Position numbers and translations under genes: made by a program
DNA from: Larkinella terrae
GTDB lineage: Bacteria; Bacteroidota; Bacteroidia; Cytophagales; Spirosomataceae
DNA: 64,000 nucleotides
Direction of reading: 5' to 3'
Assembly: GCF_009668025.1 (NCBI RefSeq)
Contig: NZ_WJXZ01000013.1
Span: forward strand, 62,001-126,000
Shown: one piece after another, positions 8,728 to 18,300 of the stretch
Layout: every line of letters starts with the position of its first letter
Position numbering within the stretch: position 1 is the stretch's first letter
Notes under the pieces: model-generated
Told to the model about the DNA's origin: nothing
What the model saw: only the letters and a program-made list of their open reading frames with translations
Database searches by the model: none

Positions 8728-9111
8728 ATGGCAAAAGCACCCGAATCGGAAGTAGCGGTTTTAAAAGAATTTATTGAAGCGAGTGGCATTTCTGCCACGG
8801 CGGACGAGCGCGGTTTTTATTATTCCATCCAATCTCCGGGTTCAGGAGAAAAACCAACAGTACGCTCCAACGTCACCGTTAATTACGAAGGCTCGCTGAC
8901 CAATGGCAAAATTTTTGACAGCAATAAAAACATCAGTTTTGGGTTATACCAGCTCATTCTGGGCTGGCAGGAGGGGATTCCTCTGATTGCCCCCGGCGGC
9001 AGCATTACCCTTTATTTACCCCCAAGTCTGGCGTATGGATCACGGGCTCAGGGAGGCATTCCCGCCAATTCAATTCTGATTTTTAAAATTGATCTGATTC
9101 GGATTAATTAA
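8728..9111 (+). CDS. FKBP-type peptidyl-prolyl cis-trans isomerase
   Basis: 127 residues, a single FKBP domain that speeds cis-trans isomerisation at prolines. VTVNYEGSLTNGKIFDS, the central Trp in LILGWQEGIPLIAPGG, the loop LPPSLAYGSRAQGGIPANS and the closing strand LIFKIDLIRIN are the canonical FKBP landmarks. No signal peptide or lipobox is seen, so a cytoplasmic location is predicted. A strong hairpin terminator follows at 9143-9202, and a second FKBP gene of a different subtype lies beyond it on the other strand. Confidence 0.93.
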   Translation: MAKAPESEVAVLKEFIEASGISATADERGFYYSIQSPGSGEKPTVRSNVTVNYEGSLTNGKIFDSNKNISFGLYQLILGWQEGIPLIAPGGSITLYLPPSLAYGSRAQGGIPANSILIFKIDLIRIN

Positions 9112-9142
9112 CAGCCGAAACGCCTTTTTTTCATTCAAATCC

Positions 9143-9202
9143 GAAAGGCCGTTGTCACAAACCGGGCGATTAACGCAACAGTTTGTTCGACAACGGCCTT
9201 TC
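9143..9202. terminator. Bidirectional hairpin terminator
   Basis: Perfect 14-bp arms GAAAGGCCGTTGTC (9143-9156) and GACAACGGCCTTTC (9189-9202), extended inward by ACAAAC/GTTTGT. It separates two convergent FKBP-type genes (8728-9111 plus, 9231-9680 minus) and could stop transcription from both. Confidence 0.75.
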
Positions 9203-9230
9203 TATATTTTCCGGTTTGCCGGACGAGTTC

Positions 9231-9680
9231 TTATACGATCAGCTTAGAAGGATTGATTCCCACTAATTCAATATCAAATATCAATTCTTCGCCCGCCAGC
9301 GGATGATTGGCATCCAAGGTTACGGATGTAGCGGTTACGTTCCGAACCACAACCGGAACGGCCTGTGGATTGCCATCCTGATGCATATTGAGCGTCAGGC
9401 CAATTTCCAGTTCAATATCGTCCGGAATTAAGGAACGGTCAAACTCAAAAATCATATCCTGGCTCGACGGACCGTAGGCGTCTTCCACCGGAATCCGAAC
9501 GGTTTTGGCCTCTCCTACTTCCATTCCTTTTACTCCCTCGTCGAACCCTCTGATGACCATACCGCTGCCGACCTGAAACTGTAATGGCGACCGGCCACTA
9601 GAGGAGTCAAACACGGTACCATCGTTTTTTCTGCCGGTATAGTGCACCTGCACCGTATCACCCGCCTTTGCTTGTGCCAT
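9231..9680 (-). CDS. SlyD-like FKBP-type peptidyl-prolyl isomerase
   Basis: 149 residues of the SlyD-like subtype: an FKBP half (VQVHYTGRKNDGTVFDSS, then VIRGFDEGVKGMEVGEAKTV) interrupted by the insert-in-flap domain (PEDAYG-like VEDAYGPSS to VPVVVRNVTATSVTLDANHP), then NHPLAGEELIFDIELVGI closing the fold. The insert gives chaperone activity in this subtype. The His/Cys-rich metal-binding tail of E. coli SlyD is absent. No signal peptide. A -7 element (TAGCTTTG on the minus strand) lies at 9706-9713. Confidence 0.93.
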   Translation of the reverse strand: MAQAKAGDTVQVHYTGRKNDGTVFDSSSGRSPLQFQVGSGMVIRGFDEGVKGMEVGEAKTVRIPVEDAYGPSSQDMIFEFDRSLIPDDIELEIGLTLNMHQDGNPQAVPVVVRNVTATSVTLDANHPLAGEELIFDIELVGINPSKLIV

Positions 9681-9705
9681 ATTAAAGAGTTGAATTGTGT
9701 TCGGA

Positions 9706-9713
9706 CAAAGCTA
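9706..9713 (-). promoter_or_regulatory. Promoter -7 element for the slyD-like gene
   Basis: On the minus strand TAGCTTTG matches TAnnTTTG exactly, 25 bp before the start codon at 9680. No good -33 element is seen. Confidence 0.45.
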
Positions 9714-9772
9714 GCCAAACCCGTCGAAAGTCAGCCACGATTTGTTGATTATTTGAGGCAACGCACTTTTGC

Positions 9773-9830
9773 AATGATGGATTATGAACGATGAATGAAG
9801 AATAAAATCCATCGTTCATAATCCATCATT
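9773..9830. repeat. Long AT-rich perfect inverted repeat at the proS 3' end
   Basis: Arms of 21 bp (9773-9793 and 9810-9830) are exact reverse complements around a 16-nt loop. The arms are built from quasi-repeated words (ATGATG, ATTATGAACGATGAATG). It lies 11 bp past the proS stop and before the slyD-like promoter, so it probably ends proS mRNA. Similar low-complexity palindromes occur at 50550-50613 and 55354-55445. Confidence 0.7.
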
Positions 9831-9841
9831 CATCACTTTCG

Positions 9842-11314
9842 TTAGTAGGCCCTGGCAAATACGACGCGCTGCTTCGATGGTTTGCCGCTGTAGATACACG
9901 TACCTTCTTCCGGTTCCGCATTCAGGGGAATACAGCGAATTGTTGCTTTCGTTTCCTCTTTAATGGCTTCTTCGGTCTCGGAGGTTCCGTCCCAGTGAGC
10001 CATCAGAAAACCGCCTTTTTCGATTTGTTCCTTGAATGCCTCGTAGGTATCCACGTTGAAGGTGTTTTCCGCCCGAAACTGCACGGCTTTGGCGTAAATG
10101 TTCTTCTGAATATCCTCCAGCAATTGCTGGATATGCGTAACCAGCCCATCAAACGAAATAGTTTCTTTCGTTTTCAGATCCCGACGGGCGATTTCTACGG
10201 TGTTATTTTCAAAATCCCGCATGCCCATCGCCAGCCGGACCGGCACGCCCCGAAGCTCATATTCGGCAAATTTCCAGCCGGGTTTGTTGGCATCGCTCGA
10301 ATCATATTTGACCGAAATACCAGCTTTGCGCAGTTCTTTGATCAGCGGATTGATCCGTTCAGACAGTTGTTCGAGTTGTTCGTCGTTTCGGTAAATCGGA
10401 ATAATGACAACCTGAATCGGAGCCAGTTTAGGCGGTAAAACCAGGCCATCGTCGTCCGAGTGCGCCATGATGAGCGCGCCCATCAGTCGGGTGCTGACAC
10501 CCCAGGAGGTTCCCCAGACGTAATCCTGCTGGTTGTCTTTGGTCAGGAATTTCACATCGAAAGCTTTCGCGAAATTCTGACCGAGGAAGTGCGAAGTTCC
10601 GGCCTGCAACGCCTTGCCATCCTGCATCATTGCTTCAATGCAAAGCGTATCGTCGGCACCGGCAAACCGCTCATTGGCGGTTTTTGTCCCCCGAATAACC
10701 GGCAAAGCCATCCATTCTTCCGCAAATGTGGCATATACGTCCAGCATCTGGGCTGTTTCTTCCCGCGCTTCTTTCGCGGTTGAATGGGCCGTATGACCTT
10801 CCTGCCACAGAAACTCGGAAGTCCGCAGGAAAATCCGGGTCCGCATTTCCCAGCGAACGACATTGGCCCACTGGTTAATCAGCAATGGCAGGTCGCGGTA
10901 CGACTGAATCCAATTTTTATACGTGCTCCAGATAACCGTCTCCGAGGTGGGCCGTACGATCAGTTCTTCTTCCAGCTTGGCTTCCGGATCAACGATTACC
11001 CCGGAACCATCAGCCGCATTTTTCAGCCGGTAGTGGGTCACCACGGCGCACTCTTTCGCAAAGCCCTCCACATGAGAGGCTTCTTTACTGAGGAAGGATT
11101 TCGGAATGAACAGCGGGAAATAGGCATTGGTGTGACCGGTTTCCTTGAACATATCGTCCAGGGCACGCTGCATTTTTTCCCAGATTGAAAAACCGTACGG
11201 CTTGATGACCATACAGCCCCGAACCGCCGAATTTTCGGCCAGATCCGCTCGTTTAATTAATTCGTTATACCACTCGGAATAGTTTTCGGAACGCGATGGA
11301 ATTGCTTTTGCCAT
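9842..11314 (-). CDS. proS: Prolyl-tRNA synthetase (short, archaeal/eukaryote-like ProS)
   Basis: 490 residues; charges tRNA-Pro with proline in the cytoplasm. Class II motifs are present: motif 1 around 33-70 ([17 protein letters not shown]), motif 2 at about 154-175 ([20 protein letters not shown]) and motif 3 near 270 ([15 protein letters not shown]). The TXE loop is RPTSETVIW. There is no INS editing domain between motifs 2 and 3, and the C-terminus carries the zinc-type extension with CIP and CIY cysteines and the terminal FARAY. This is the ProS type 3 form usual in Bacteroidota. It shares a short intergenic region with the divergent lipoprotein gene at 11504. Confidence 0.96.
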   Translation of the reverse strand: MAKAIPSRSENYSEWYNELIKRADLAENSAVRGCMVIKPYGFSIWEKMQRALDDMFKETGHTNAYFPLFIPKSFLSKEASHVEGFAKECAVVTHYRLKNAADGSGVIVDPEAKLEEELIVRPTSETVIWSTYKNWIQSYRDLPLLINQWANVVRWEMRTRIFLRTSEFLWQEGHTAHSTAKEAREETAQMLDVYATFAEEWMALPVIRGTKTANERFAGADDTLCIEAMMQDGKALQAGTSHFLGQNFAKAFDVKFLTKDNQQDYVWGTSWGVSTRLMGALIMAHSDDDGLVLPPKLAPIQVVIIPIYRNDEQLEQLSERINPLIKELRKAGISVKYDSSDANKPGWKFAEYELRGVPVRLAMGMRDFENNTVEIARRDLKTKETISFDGLVTHIQQLLEDIQKNIYAKAVQFRAENTFNVDTYEAFKEQIEKGGFLMAHWDGTSETEEAIKEETKATIRCIPLNAEPEEGTCIYSGKPSKQRVVFARAY

Positions 11315-11384
11315 GCTGACTGAAATAAATTTTTGTTACGATTAAACCTTCACCTATAAATGTGGGTCTAATAATATGAGAAGC

Positions 11385-11414
11385 TTGCAAAGATAGGTTT
11401 TTCTGCTATATTTG
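11385..11414 (+). promoter_or_regulatory. Promoter for the Tyr/Gly-rich lipoprotein gene, overlapping the proS promoter
   Basis: TTG at 11385-11387, a 19-bp spacer and TATATTTG at 11407-11414 fit the Bacteroidota promoter well. On the minus strand TATCTTTG (11388-11395) is a -7 element for proS. The two promoters overlap back to back, so they may compete for polymerase. Confidence 0.65.
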
Positions 11415-11503
11415 TAATCAAACCGTCCTTTTGTAATCATTTGGCCGACTTTTGCGTTTTAATAACATAATTGGTCCTTTGAACCTTTTATCACAACAAC
11501 ACC

Positions 11504-12799
11504 ATGAAAGTGCTTCATACCTGGAAATACCTGACTTTACTGGCAGCGGTGGGCTTTTGGGGCTGTAGCTCCAGTCGGCAAACCGCGCAGAATGCGGGTG
11601 AATTTGATGACCTCTACGGTTCATCATCCGACGGTTCCGTCATTTCAGCTCCAGCCAAGGAGAAACGACTGGCCGACCGCTCAGCAACCCAACGTTTCGA
11701 CCGGTTTGGCGCGAACTCCAATCCGGATTATAATGACCAATCCACGGGTCAGTATAACGACGATGAATACTACAGCGAAGTTACAGCCCGGAAAGTAACC
11801 CGGGGTATTTCGCCCGATCCGGGCTGGAACACCGATAATTCTTATGCGACCGGTTTTTCGAACGGGTATAATTCAGCGCTGTTCAATTCAAGCTGGAATC
11901 GCTGGGGTTGGAACAGTCCCTTTTACGGTGGCTTGAGTATGGGCATTGGTCTCGGCATGTCATCCTGGGGTTACGGCGGTTTCAACAGTCCGTTTTATAG
12001 CCCGTTCTACAGTCCATTCAGCTACTACGGTGGTGGGTATGCGTATAGCCCATTCGGTTACGGCGGATACTACGACTCGTTCTATTCACCATTTGGATAC
12101 GGCTACAACAGTTTCTATAACCCGTATTATTACGGGGGCGGTTATGGCCGCTCGGTGGTTGTCGTAAATAACTACAACAATCTTGGAGCAAACCGGAACG
12201 CCACCTACGGCGCTCGTGGTGGCAGCAGCCGGGATCGGTACAATGGTGATTTTGTTAACTCACCACGCAGTTATAATAACAACAGCGGTGGTCGTCGCTC
12301 GGGCGAGTTGAATTCTTCGAACAACAATTCGTATTACAGCCGTCCGAACAATTCCAGCGGTAATGCAACGAACAACGGTTCATATGGTGCAAGCCGTCAG
12401 AACAGCCGGTCCAGTGCCAGCGATTATTACTACGGTGGACCTACCAATAGCGGTCGGGCCAGCGCTAATTCAACGTATTCAGCTCCGAGCCACAGCGCTC
12501 CCAGCAACGCTGACTATTACGCAGCCCCGCGTCAGAACAGCCGTGGCAGCTATACCGCACCGGCGGAAATCAGCGGATCACGCTACAGTGCTCCCCAATA
12601 TTCGGCACCGCAGCAATCACGCTCGTATCAAGCCCCAAACCATTCGTACCAGGCTCCGACTCGTACGTACGAAGCCCCGGTACAACGGAGCTACAGTCCG
12701 CCTTCACAACCTAGCTACAGCGCTCCCTCCCATAGTGGCGGAGGAGGTGGTGGTGGCTACTCTGGTGGTGGCGGTGGTGGTTCACGGGGACCCCGGTAA
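11504..12799 (+). CDS. Tyr/Gly/Ser/Asn-rich low-complexity lipoprotein
   Basis: 431 residues. A lipoprotein signal (FWGC, Cys at about 21) is followed by an acidic linker to about 110. Then come aromatic/glycine repeats of the SPFY/GYGG type (about 135-225), an Asn/Ser-rich region, a series of YSAP/YQAP/YEAP repeats (about 325-410), and a run of glycines before the C-terminal RGPR. No enzymatic domain is visible. Such composition suggests an extended, surface-exposed or adhesive envelope protein. I do not recognise a family. A clean terminator follows at 12841-12876. Confidence 0.8.
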   Translation: MKVLHTWKYLTLLAAVGFWGCSSSRQTAQNAGEFDDLYGSSSDGSVISAPAKEKRLADRSATQRFDRFGANSNPDYNDQSTGQYNDDEYYSEVTARKVTRGISPDPGWNTDNSYATGFSNGYNSALFNSSWNRWGWNSPFYGGLSMGIGLGMSSWGYGGFNSPFYSPFYSPFSYYGGGYAYSPFGYGGYYDSFYSPFGYGYNSFYNPYYYGGGYGRSVVVVNNYNNLGANRNATYGARGGSSRDRYNGDFVNSPRSYNNNSGGRRSGELNSSNNNSYYSRPNNSSGNATNNGSYGASRQNSRSSASDYYYGGPTNSGRASANSTYSAPSHSAPSNADYYAAPRQNSRGSYTAPAEISGSRYSAPQYSAPQQSRSYQAPNHSYQAPTRTYEAPVQRSYSPPSQPSYSAPSHSGGGGGGGYSGGGGGGSRGPR

Positions 12800-12840
12800 T
12801 TAGAAGCAATTTCCCGCACTTAGCGGTCCAGATAGAAAAT

Positions 12841-12876
12841 AAAAAGCCCGTCGGTGTTACAATCGACGGGCTTTTT
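12841..12876 (+). terminator. Rho-independent terminator of the lipoprotein gene
   Basis: AAAAAGCCCGTCG (12841-12853) pairs with CGACGGGCTTTTT (12864-12876) across a 10-nt loop, ending in a T run, 42 bp past the stop codon. Confidence 0.85.
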
Positions 12877-13030
12877 CGTTGTATAATCGGGCCGGAATTG
12901 TCGGAAAGTCGATATAAGGATGTTTTTGATAGCGCTTTTAAACCAAATGCCCTTTTCAAGCATCTATAGCTCATATTTTGACTGGCAGACTTCTCTGGTT
13001 CGTAGTTTCCATTTATAGCAAACAACATCT

Positions 13031-14578
13031 ATGAAAAATAGTATTTACATCGTGGGGCTGCTTCTTTACGCAGGCACCGCGTTCGGCCAGGCCGATATTT
13101 ATGCGGGCGACGCTTTCCGCTATTCGGAAATAACGCAAACCGGAACGGCCCGGATGAGAGGGCTGGGTGGTAACCACGCCAGTTTGGGCGGAGACATGAG
13201 TTCCACATTTGGAAATCCAGCCGGTTTAGGTTTCTACAATCGCTCCGAAATCAGTATCAGTCCGTCGTTTAATCTGCTCAATTCCCAGGCTACGTATATT
13301 GGAACCCAGCGAACCAACAACACAACTACGCCGTTTATCGGTCAATTTGGCTTGGTTTTAGCCGGAAATAAACAGAATGAAAACCGACGCTGGCGCCGAA
13401 CCGCTTTAGGGATTACGTACAATCGGCAGGTAAATCTGGCAAACAATTTTATTTTTGAAGGTCGAAATAACCGGAGTTCAATTATCGATTCATACATCGT
13501 TGATGCCAATGGTCGGAATCTGTCGGGAAGTCAGATCGACCAAGCCTACAATCAAAATACGAACGAAGCGGATTTCCCGGCTGCGGCTGCGTACCAACTT
13601 TATCTGATCAACGGCACCCCCACGAGTAATACTGCCGTAACCGGCCCTCCCTACTTTCGATACGATGCTTCGAGACCCACTCAACAAGTCAATACGTATG
13701 AATCTTCAGGAGCACACTCGCAATGGACCATCGGTTATGCCGGAAACCTGGACGATAAATTTTACATTGGTGCCTCGCTGGCCATCAGCCGTCTACGGTT
13801 CAATTATGAAAATGTGTATCGGGAAACCGTTGTAGGCGGTGCGGTTTTTAATAATTACAGTCAGACGGATAATTTCTCGGTTACCGGTAATGGAATTAAT
13901 ATTTCATTGGGAATGATTTATAAACTCGACCGAAATTTGCAATTGGGGGCCTATTTATCCACACCAACCTTCAGCAGTGTGAAAGAATCTTTTGAGCAGT
14001 CTTTGAAAGTTGATGTCAAAGATCCTTCGGTAGCACCAGTAACCCAGAACGAGGTTTTTGTGGTCCCCAATAATTTTGACTATTCGCTGACCACGCCCTT
14101 CCGGGCGTCCGGTGGACTGACCTATTTTCTGGGCTCGGGTCGGCTTGGCTTTATCACCGCAACCGCTGATTACGTAGGTTATGCCGGTATGCGGGTTACC
14201 ACCAACGTTTATGACGCCCAGGGAAACACTGACTTTAAAAACGATGTCAAACGGGCCGTGCAGGGAACGTATTTGAATGTAGTTAACTTACGGGCCGGTG
14301 CAGAAATACGCGCGGGGCTATTACGGTTCCGGGCTGGAGTCGCCTATTTGCCGGATGCCTATAAAGAAAAGCTGAATAATATTGACCGGGCTAAAGTTCT
14401 GATCTCCGGTGGTTTAGGTGTGCGAACGGATCGTTTCTTTGTTGATGGCAGTGTCTCTTATAATACACTGAAATCGGCTTACACCCCTTATTCGCTGCCC
14501 AATGCATCGGATTATGCTTCCTCCCAGATCAGTTCCAAGCTGACAAACATTACGTTAACAGCTGGCCTGTTTTTCTAA
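13031..14578 (+). CDS. OmpP1/FadL-like outer-membrane transport protein
   Basis: 515 residues with a signal peptide (about 1-19, ending TAFGQ). The mature N-terminus (DAFRYSEITQTGTARMRGLG, then GGDMSSTFGNPAGLGFYNRS) carries the 'xNPAG' turn typical of FadL/OmpP1-type barrels, which pass hydrophobic compounds through the outer membrane. The rest is alternating amphipathic strands ending in ITLTAGLFF with a terminal aromatic. A substrate cannot be deduced; annotations such as hemin receptor for this family are not supported here. Monocistronic, with a terminator at 14600-14629. Confidence 0.85.
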   Translation: MKNSIYIVGLLLYAGTAFGQADIYAGDAFRYSEITQTGTARMRGLGGNHASLGGDMSSTFGNPAGLGFYNRSEISISPSFNLLNSQATYIGTQRTNNTTTPFIGQFGLVLAGNKQNENRRWRRTALGITYNRQVNLANNFIFEGRNNRSSIIDSYIVDANGRNLSGSQIDQAYNQNTNEADFPAAAAYQLYLINGTPTSNTAVTGPPYFRYDASRPTQQVNTYESSGAHSQWTIGYAGNLDDKFYIGASLAISRLRFNYENVYRETVVGGAVFNNYSQTDNFSVTGNGINISLGMIYKLDRNLQLGAYLSTPTFSSVKESFEQSLKVDVKDPSVAPVTQNEVFVVPNNFDYSLTTPFRASGGLTYFLGSGRLGFITATADYVGYAGMRVTTNVYDAQGNTDFKNDVKRAVQGTYLNVVNLRAGAEIRAGLLRFRAGVAYLPDAYKEKLNNIDRAKVLISGGLGVRTDRFFVDGSVSYNTLKSAYTPYSLPNASDYASSQISSKLTNITLTAGLFF

Positions 14579-14599
14579 GCGGTTTCCTCATTACCTGTG

Positions 14600-14629
14600 G
14601 GGCTTCCTGACTTTCGGGAGGCCCTTTTT
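14600..14629 (+). terminator. Rho-independent terminator after the FadL-like gene
   Basis: GGGCTTCC (14600-14607) pairs with GGAGGCCC (14617-14624, one G-T pair) and is followed by TTTTT. Confidence 0.75.
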
Positions 14630-14818
14630 GTATCCGAAAGGTCCTGGATTTCTAAGTACTTTCTGCATCCATATTATTTTTTGCTACCGGTATAATTACT
14701 TTCAGAACAATTCAGGGTGGATTCGGTTAAGGTTTAAGATGAGTAGCTCAAACGCATTGATTGAAGGTAAAATCAGAGCTTCCCAACTAAGTAATTTTCA
14801 CTTTTCACTGCTACTTTT

Positions 14819-15379
14819 TTGAAAAAGCCCTTTACCACCACTTGTGAAACAGCCTTAGTCGACGGTTTAAAAGCGCAAAGCCGCGTTGCCTTTAGCCACC
14901 TATATGACCGATATGCCGCCACTTTGCTGAGCGTTATCGCCAAAATTGTCAAAGACGAAATCGAAGCGGAAGACTTACTACAGGATACTTTCGTTAAAGT
15001 CTGGAAGAACATTCACCGGCACGATCCGGCAAAAGGCCGGTTATTTACGTGGTTACTTAATGTAGCCCGAAATACAGCTTTTGACCACTTACGCTCAAAC
15101 AAAAAAACCACCCACGTCGAGTTGCCTGTGGATGGTTATTTGCCCGGCTTAAGTGCAACCTTTAACAGCGTCGGTTATATTGGATTTAGTGATGCAGTTA
15201 ATACAACCCTCGATCCACGCCATTGGCAGATCATTGAACTCATTTATTTTCAGGGCTACACCCAGTCAGAAGCCGCCCATCGACTTGATTTGCCACTGGG
15301 AACCGTAAAAACCTGGACCCGCCTGGCCCTGATTCAGTTGAGGCAAACATTCAGATGTGACCAGTTTGCGTTTCAATAG
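14819..15379 (+). CDS. ECF-type RNA polymerase sigma factor
   Basis: 186 residues from a TTG start; an in-frame stop at 14792 and no ATG or GTG in between leave TTG as the only plausible start. Region 2 is seen at about 20-85 (AEDLLQDTFVKVWKNI, GRLFTWLLNVARNTAFDHLR) and region 4 at about 130-180 (QIIELIYFQGYTQSEAAHRL, PLGTVKTWTRLALIQLR). No region 3 or extra C-terminal domain, so it is an ECF sigma factor. No anti-sigma gene is next to it: the following genes are on the opposite strand. What activates it is unknown. Confidence 0.92.
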   Translation: MKKPFTTTCETALVDGLKAQSRVAFSHLYDRYAATLLSVIAKIVKDEIEAEDLLQDTFVKVWKNIHRHDPAKGRLFTWLLNVARNTAFDHLRSNKKTTHVELPVDGYLPGLSATFNSVGYIGFSDAVNTTLDPRHWQIIELIYFQGYTQSEAAHRLDLPLGTVKTWTRLALIQLRQTFRCDQFAFQ

Positions 15380-15382
15380 CAA

Positions 15383-18300
15383 TTACAAAGCTACACCATC
15401 ATTTTCCTGAAGCTGCATCTCCGGTCGCTTAGCCTGTTCTTTCAATTCCGCGAGCTTCTTCTTGCCGTACGCAAACCGCGTAATCACCACGAATAAAACC
15501 GGTACGACGAAAATAGCCAGCGAAGTAGCGGCAAGCATCCCGCCAAAAACTGTCCAGCCAATCGTTTTCCGGGCTACGGCCCCCGCCCCACTCGCAAAAA
15601 CCAGTGGCAAGACGCCCAGAATAAAGGCCAGCGACGTCATGATGATCGGGCGCAGCCGAAGCTTGACCGCATCAAGTGTCGATTCCAGCAGATCCATCCC
15701 TTTATCGACCCGTTCTTTTGCAAATTCCACAATCAGAATGGCGTTTTTAGCCGCCAGACCAATCAAGGTAATCAAACCGATTTGCGCATAGACGTTGTTG
15801 CTCAAATAGGGAATCAGCGTCAGGGTTAAAATAGCGCCAAAAGCACCGATCGGAACGGACAATAAAACCGCAAAGGGAACCGACCAGCTTTCGTAAAGGG
15901 CCGCCAGGAACAGGAACACGAACAGAATCGACAAACCAAAAATGTAAACCGTGCTGGAACCGGAACTGATTTCTTCGCGACTTAAACCCGAGAAATCGTA
16001 ACCATAACCCGCCGGAAGGACTTTATCTGCGACTTCGCGCAGAGCCTCAATAGCCTGCCCGCTACTGTAACCCGGTTTCGGACTACCGTTAATTTCAACG
16101 GAACGGAACAGGTTGTAATGCGAAATCAACGGGGCGTTTTCAATGACCTGAGTTTTAATGACCGTGCTGAGCGGCACCATTCCACCCGCCTGGTTACGAA
16201 CAAAATAGCGATTTAACTGCTGAATTTCGGCGCGATACGCCGTATCGGCCTGCGCTACTACCCGGAATTTCCGACCGTAAACGATGAAGTCGTTCACGTA
16301 AATACTCCCCAGGTAGGTTTGCATCGTCGTGTACACTTCGCTGACGTTAATGCCCAGTTTCTTACATTTTTCCCGATCGACGTCCACCCGGAAAGCCGGA
16401 GTTTTGGACGTAAAATAAGTAAACGCACGGGCGATTTCCGGCCGTTTGTTGGTTTCGGCCAGGAATGTTTGCACCACCTTATCAAATGCTTTGACGTCAT
16501 CCGTGCTTTCCCGCTGCTCGATTTCAAAGGTAAAACCGGCCGTTTGGCCCAAACCTGGAATGGCCGGGGGCGGAATTACCACAACGCTGGCTTCCTTAAT
16601 CGAGGACAAGGCACGCTGGAGTTTTACGACAACGGAGTCGATTTGAACCGCTTTATCTTTCCGTTCGCTCCACGGTTTTAGCTGGGTAAAAACCGTTCCG
16701 CTGTTTGATTTACTGGAAAATGTAACCGCATTCAAACCTCCCAACGCAGAAAAGTGAGCGACATAGGGCTGCTTTTTCAGAATATCCATTACCCGGTTCA
16801 GAACCGCCAAACTACGGTTGGTCGATGCCGCTTCCGGGATTTCATAGGTAATAATAACCCGGCCTTCATCTTCCGTCGGAATAAAACCGGTCGGTTTGCT
16901 TTTAAACAGGAAACCGGTTCCGACGAACAAACAGGCCAGCATTACCAACACCAGGGGCGATGCCTTGATGAGGCGGTTAACGCCACCGCCATAGGCATTA
17001 GCCGTGCGTTCGAACCACTTGTTGAACTTGAAGAAAAACCAGTTCAGACCTTTCGATTTCTCGTTCATCTCAGTCGGTTTCAGCATCAGGGCGCACAACG
17101 CCGGAGTCAGCGAAAGAGCGATAAAAGCCGAGATCAGCACCGAAACGGCAATCGTAATGGCGAACTGCTGGTAAAGCCGCCCGACAATTCCGGGAATAAA
17201 TCCTACCGGCACAAACACAGCCGCCAGGATCAACGCGATGGCAACAACAGGCCCCGAAATATCGCGCATGGCTTTTCGGGTGGCTTCTTTCGCCGATATT
17301 CGCTCGGTATCGATGTAGTGCTGAACGGCTTCGACTACCACAATGGCGTCATCGACTACGATCCCGATGGCCAAAACGAAGCCGAACATGGTCAATGTAT
17401 TGATTGTAAAGCCGAGCGGGATGAAAAAAGCAAACGTCCCGAGAATGGAAACCGGAATCGCCAGAACCGGAATCAGAGTCGCCCGCCAGCTTTGCAGGAA
17501 CAAAAACACCACAATAATAACCAGGCCAAGGGCTTCCATCAGCGTTTTCACCACCTCATCGACGGATACCTGCACCACCGAAACCGACTCGAACGGCACT
17601 ACATAATCGATATCGTTTGGAAACGACTCTTTCAGTTTATCCATGGCCGCATAAACGCCTTTGGCCGTGGAAAGGGCGTTACTGCCGGGTAACTGGTAAA
17701 GCAACAGGTACGCTGCCCGGTTTCCATCGACAAACGAGTTGCTGACATAACTGAATTTGCCCAACTGCACCCGGGCCACATCTTTCAGGTACACGATGGA
17801 ACCGTTTTCGGGTTTACTCCGGACCACGATGTTCCGAAAGTCTTCTTCCTTGCTTAACCGGCTATTGGTAAAAACCGTGTATTCGAACGATTGCGAAGAT
17901 TGCTGCGGAGGGGCGCCCACCGAGCCAGCTGCAACCTGGAGGTTTTGCTCCTGCAAAGCTGATACGACGTCGGCGGGAGTCATCCCTAACTGGGCAATTT
18001 TGTCGGGTTGTAACCAGATCCGCATACTGAAGTCATCCGCGCGCGAGAAAATATCCCCCACCCCTTCAACCCGCAGTAAGGCGTCCCGGATAAAAATATT
18101 GGCGTAGTTATCAAGAAATGAAACGCCGTGGGTTTTGTTGGGCGAATAAATGGCGACCAGCATAAACAGACTCGGGTTTCGTTTCCGAACAGTCAAGCCG
18201 AGACGCGTTACTTCGGAAGGCAACTGGGGTTGAGCAATCCCAACCCGGTTTTGCACATCGAGTGCGGCAATGTTTACATCCGTACCCACGTCGAAGGTTA

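Noticed and set aside
11504-12799. Repeats in the Tyr/Gly-rich lipoprotein as a CRISPR-like or minisatellite array
   Set aside because: Repeats are in frame, degenerate at the DNA level and explained by a low-complexity protein.
12711-13028. 105-codon minus-strand open frame
   Set aside because: Overlaps the end of the lipoprotein gene, its terminator and the FadL-like gene promoter region; product has no family features.
16754-17692. Plus-strand open frame of 312 codons
   Set aside because: Antisense to the RND pump gene, low-complexity Arg/Asn/Gln-rich product, no recognisable domain.
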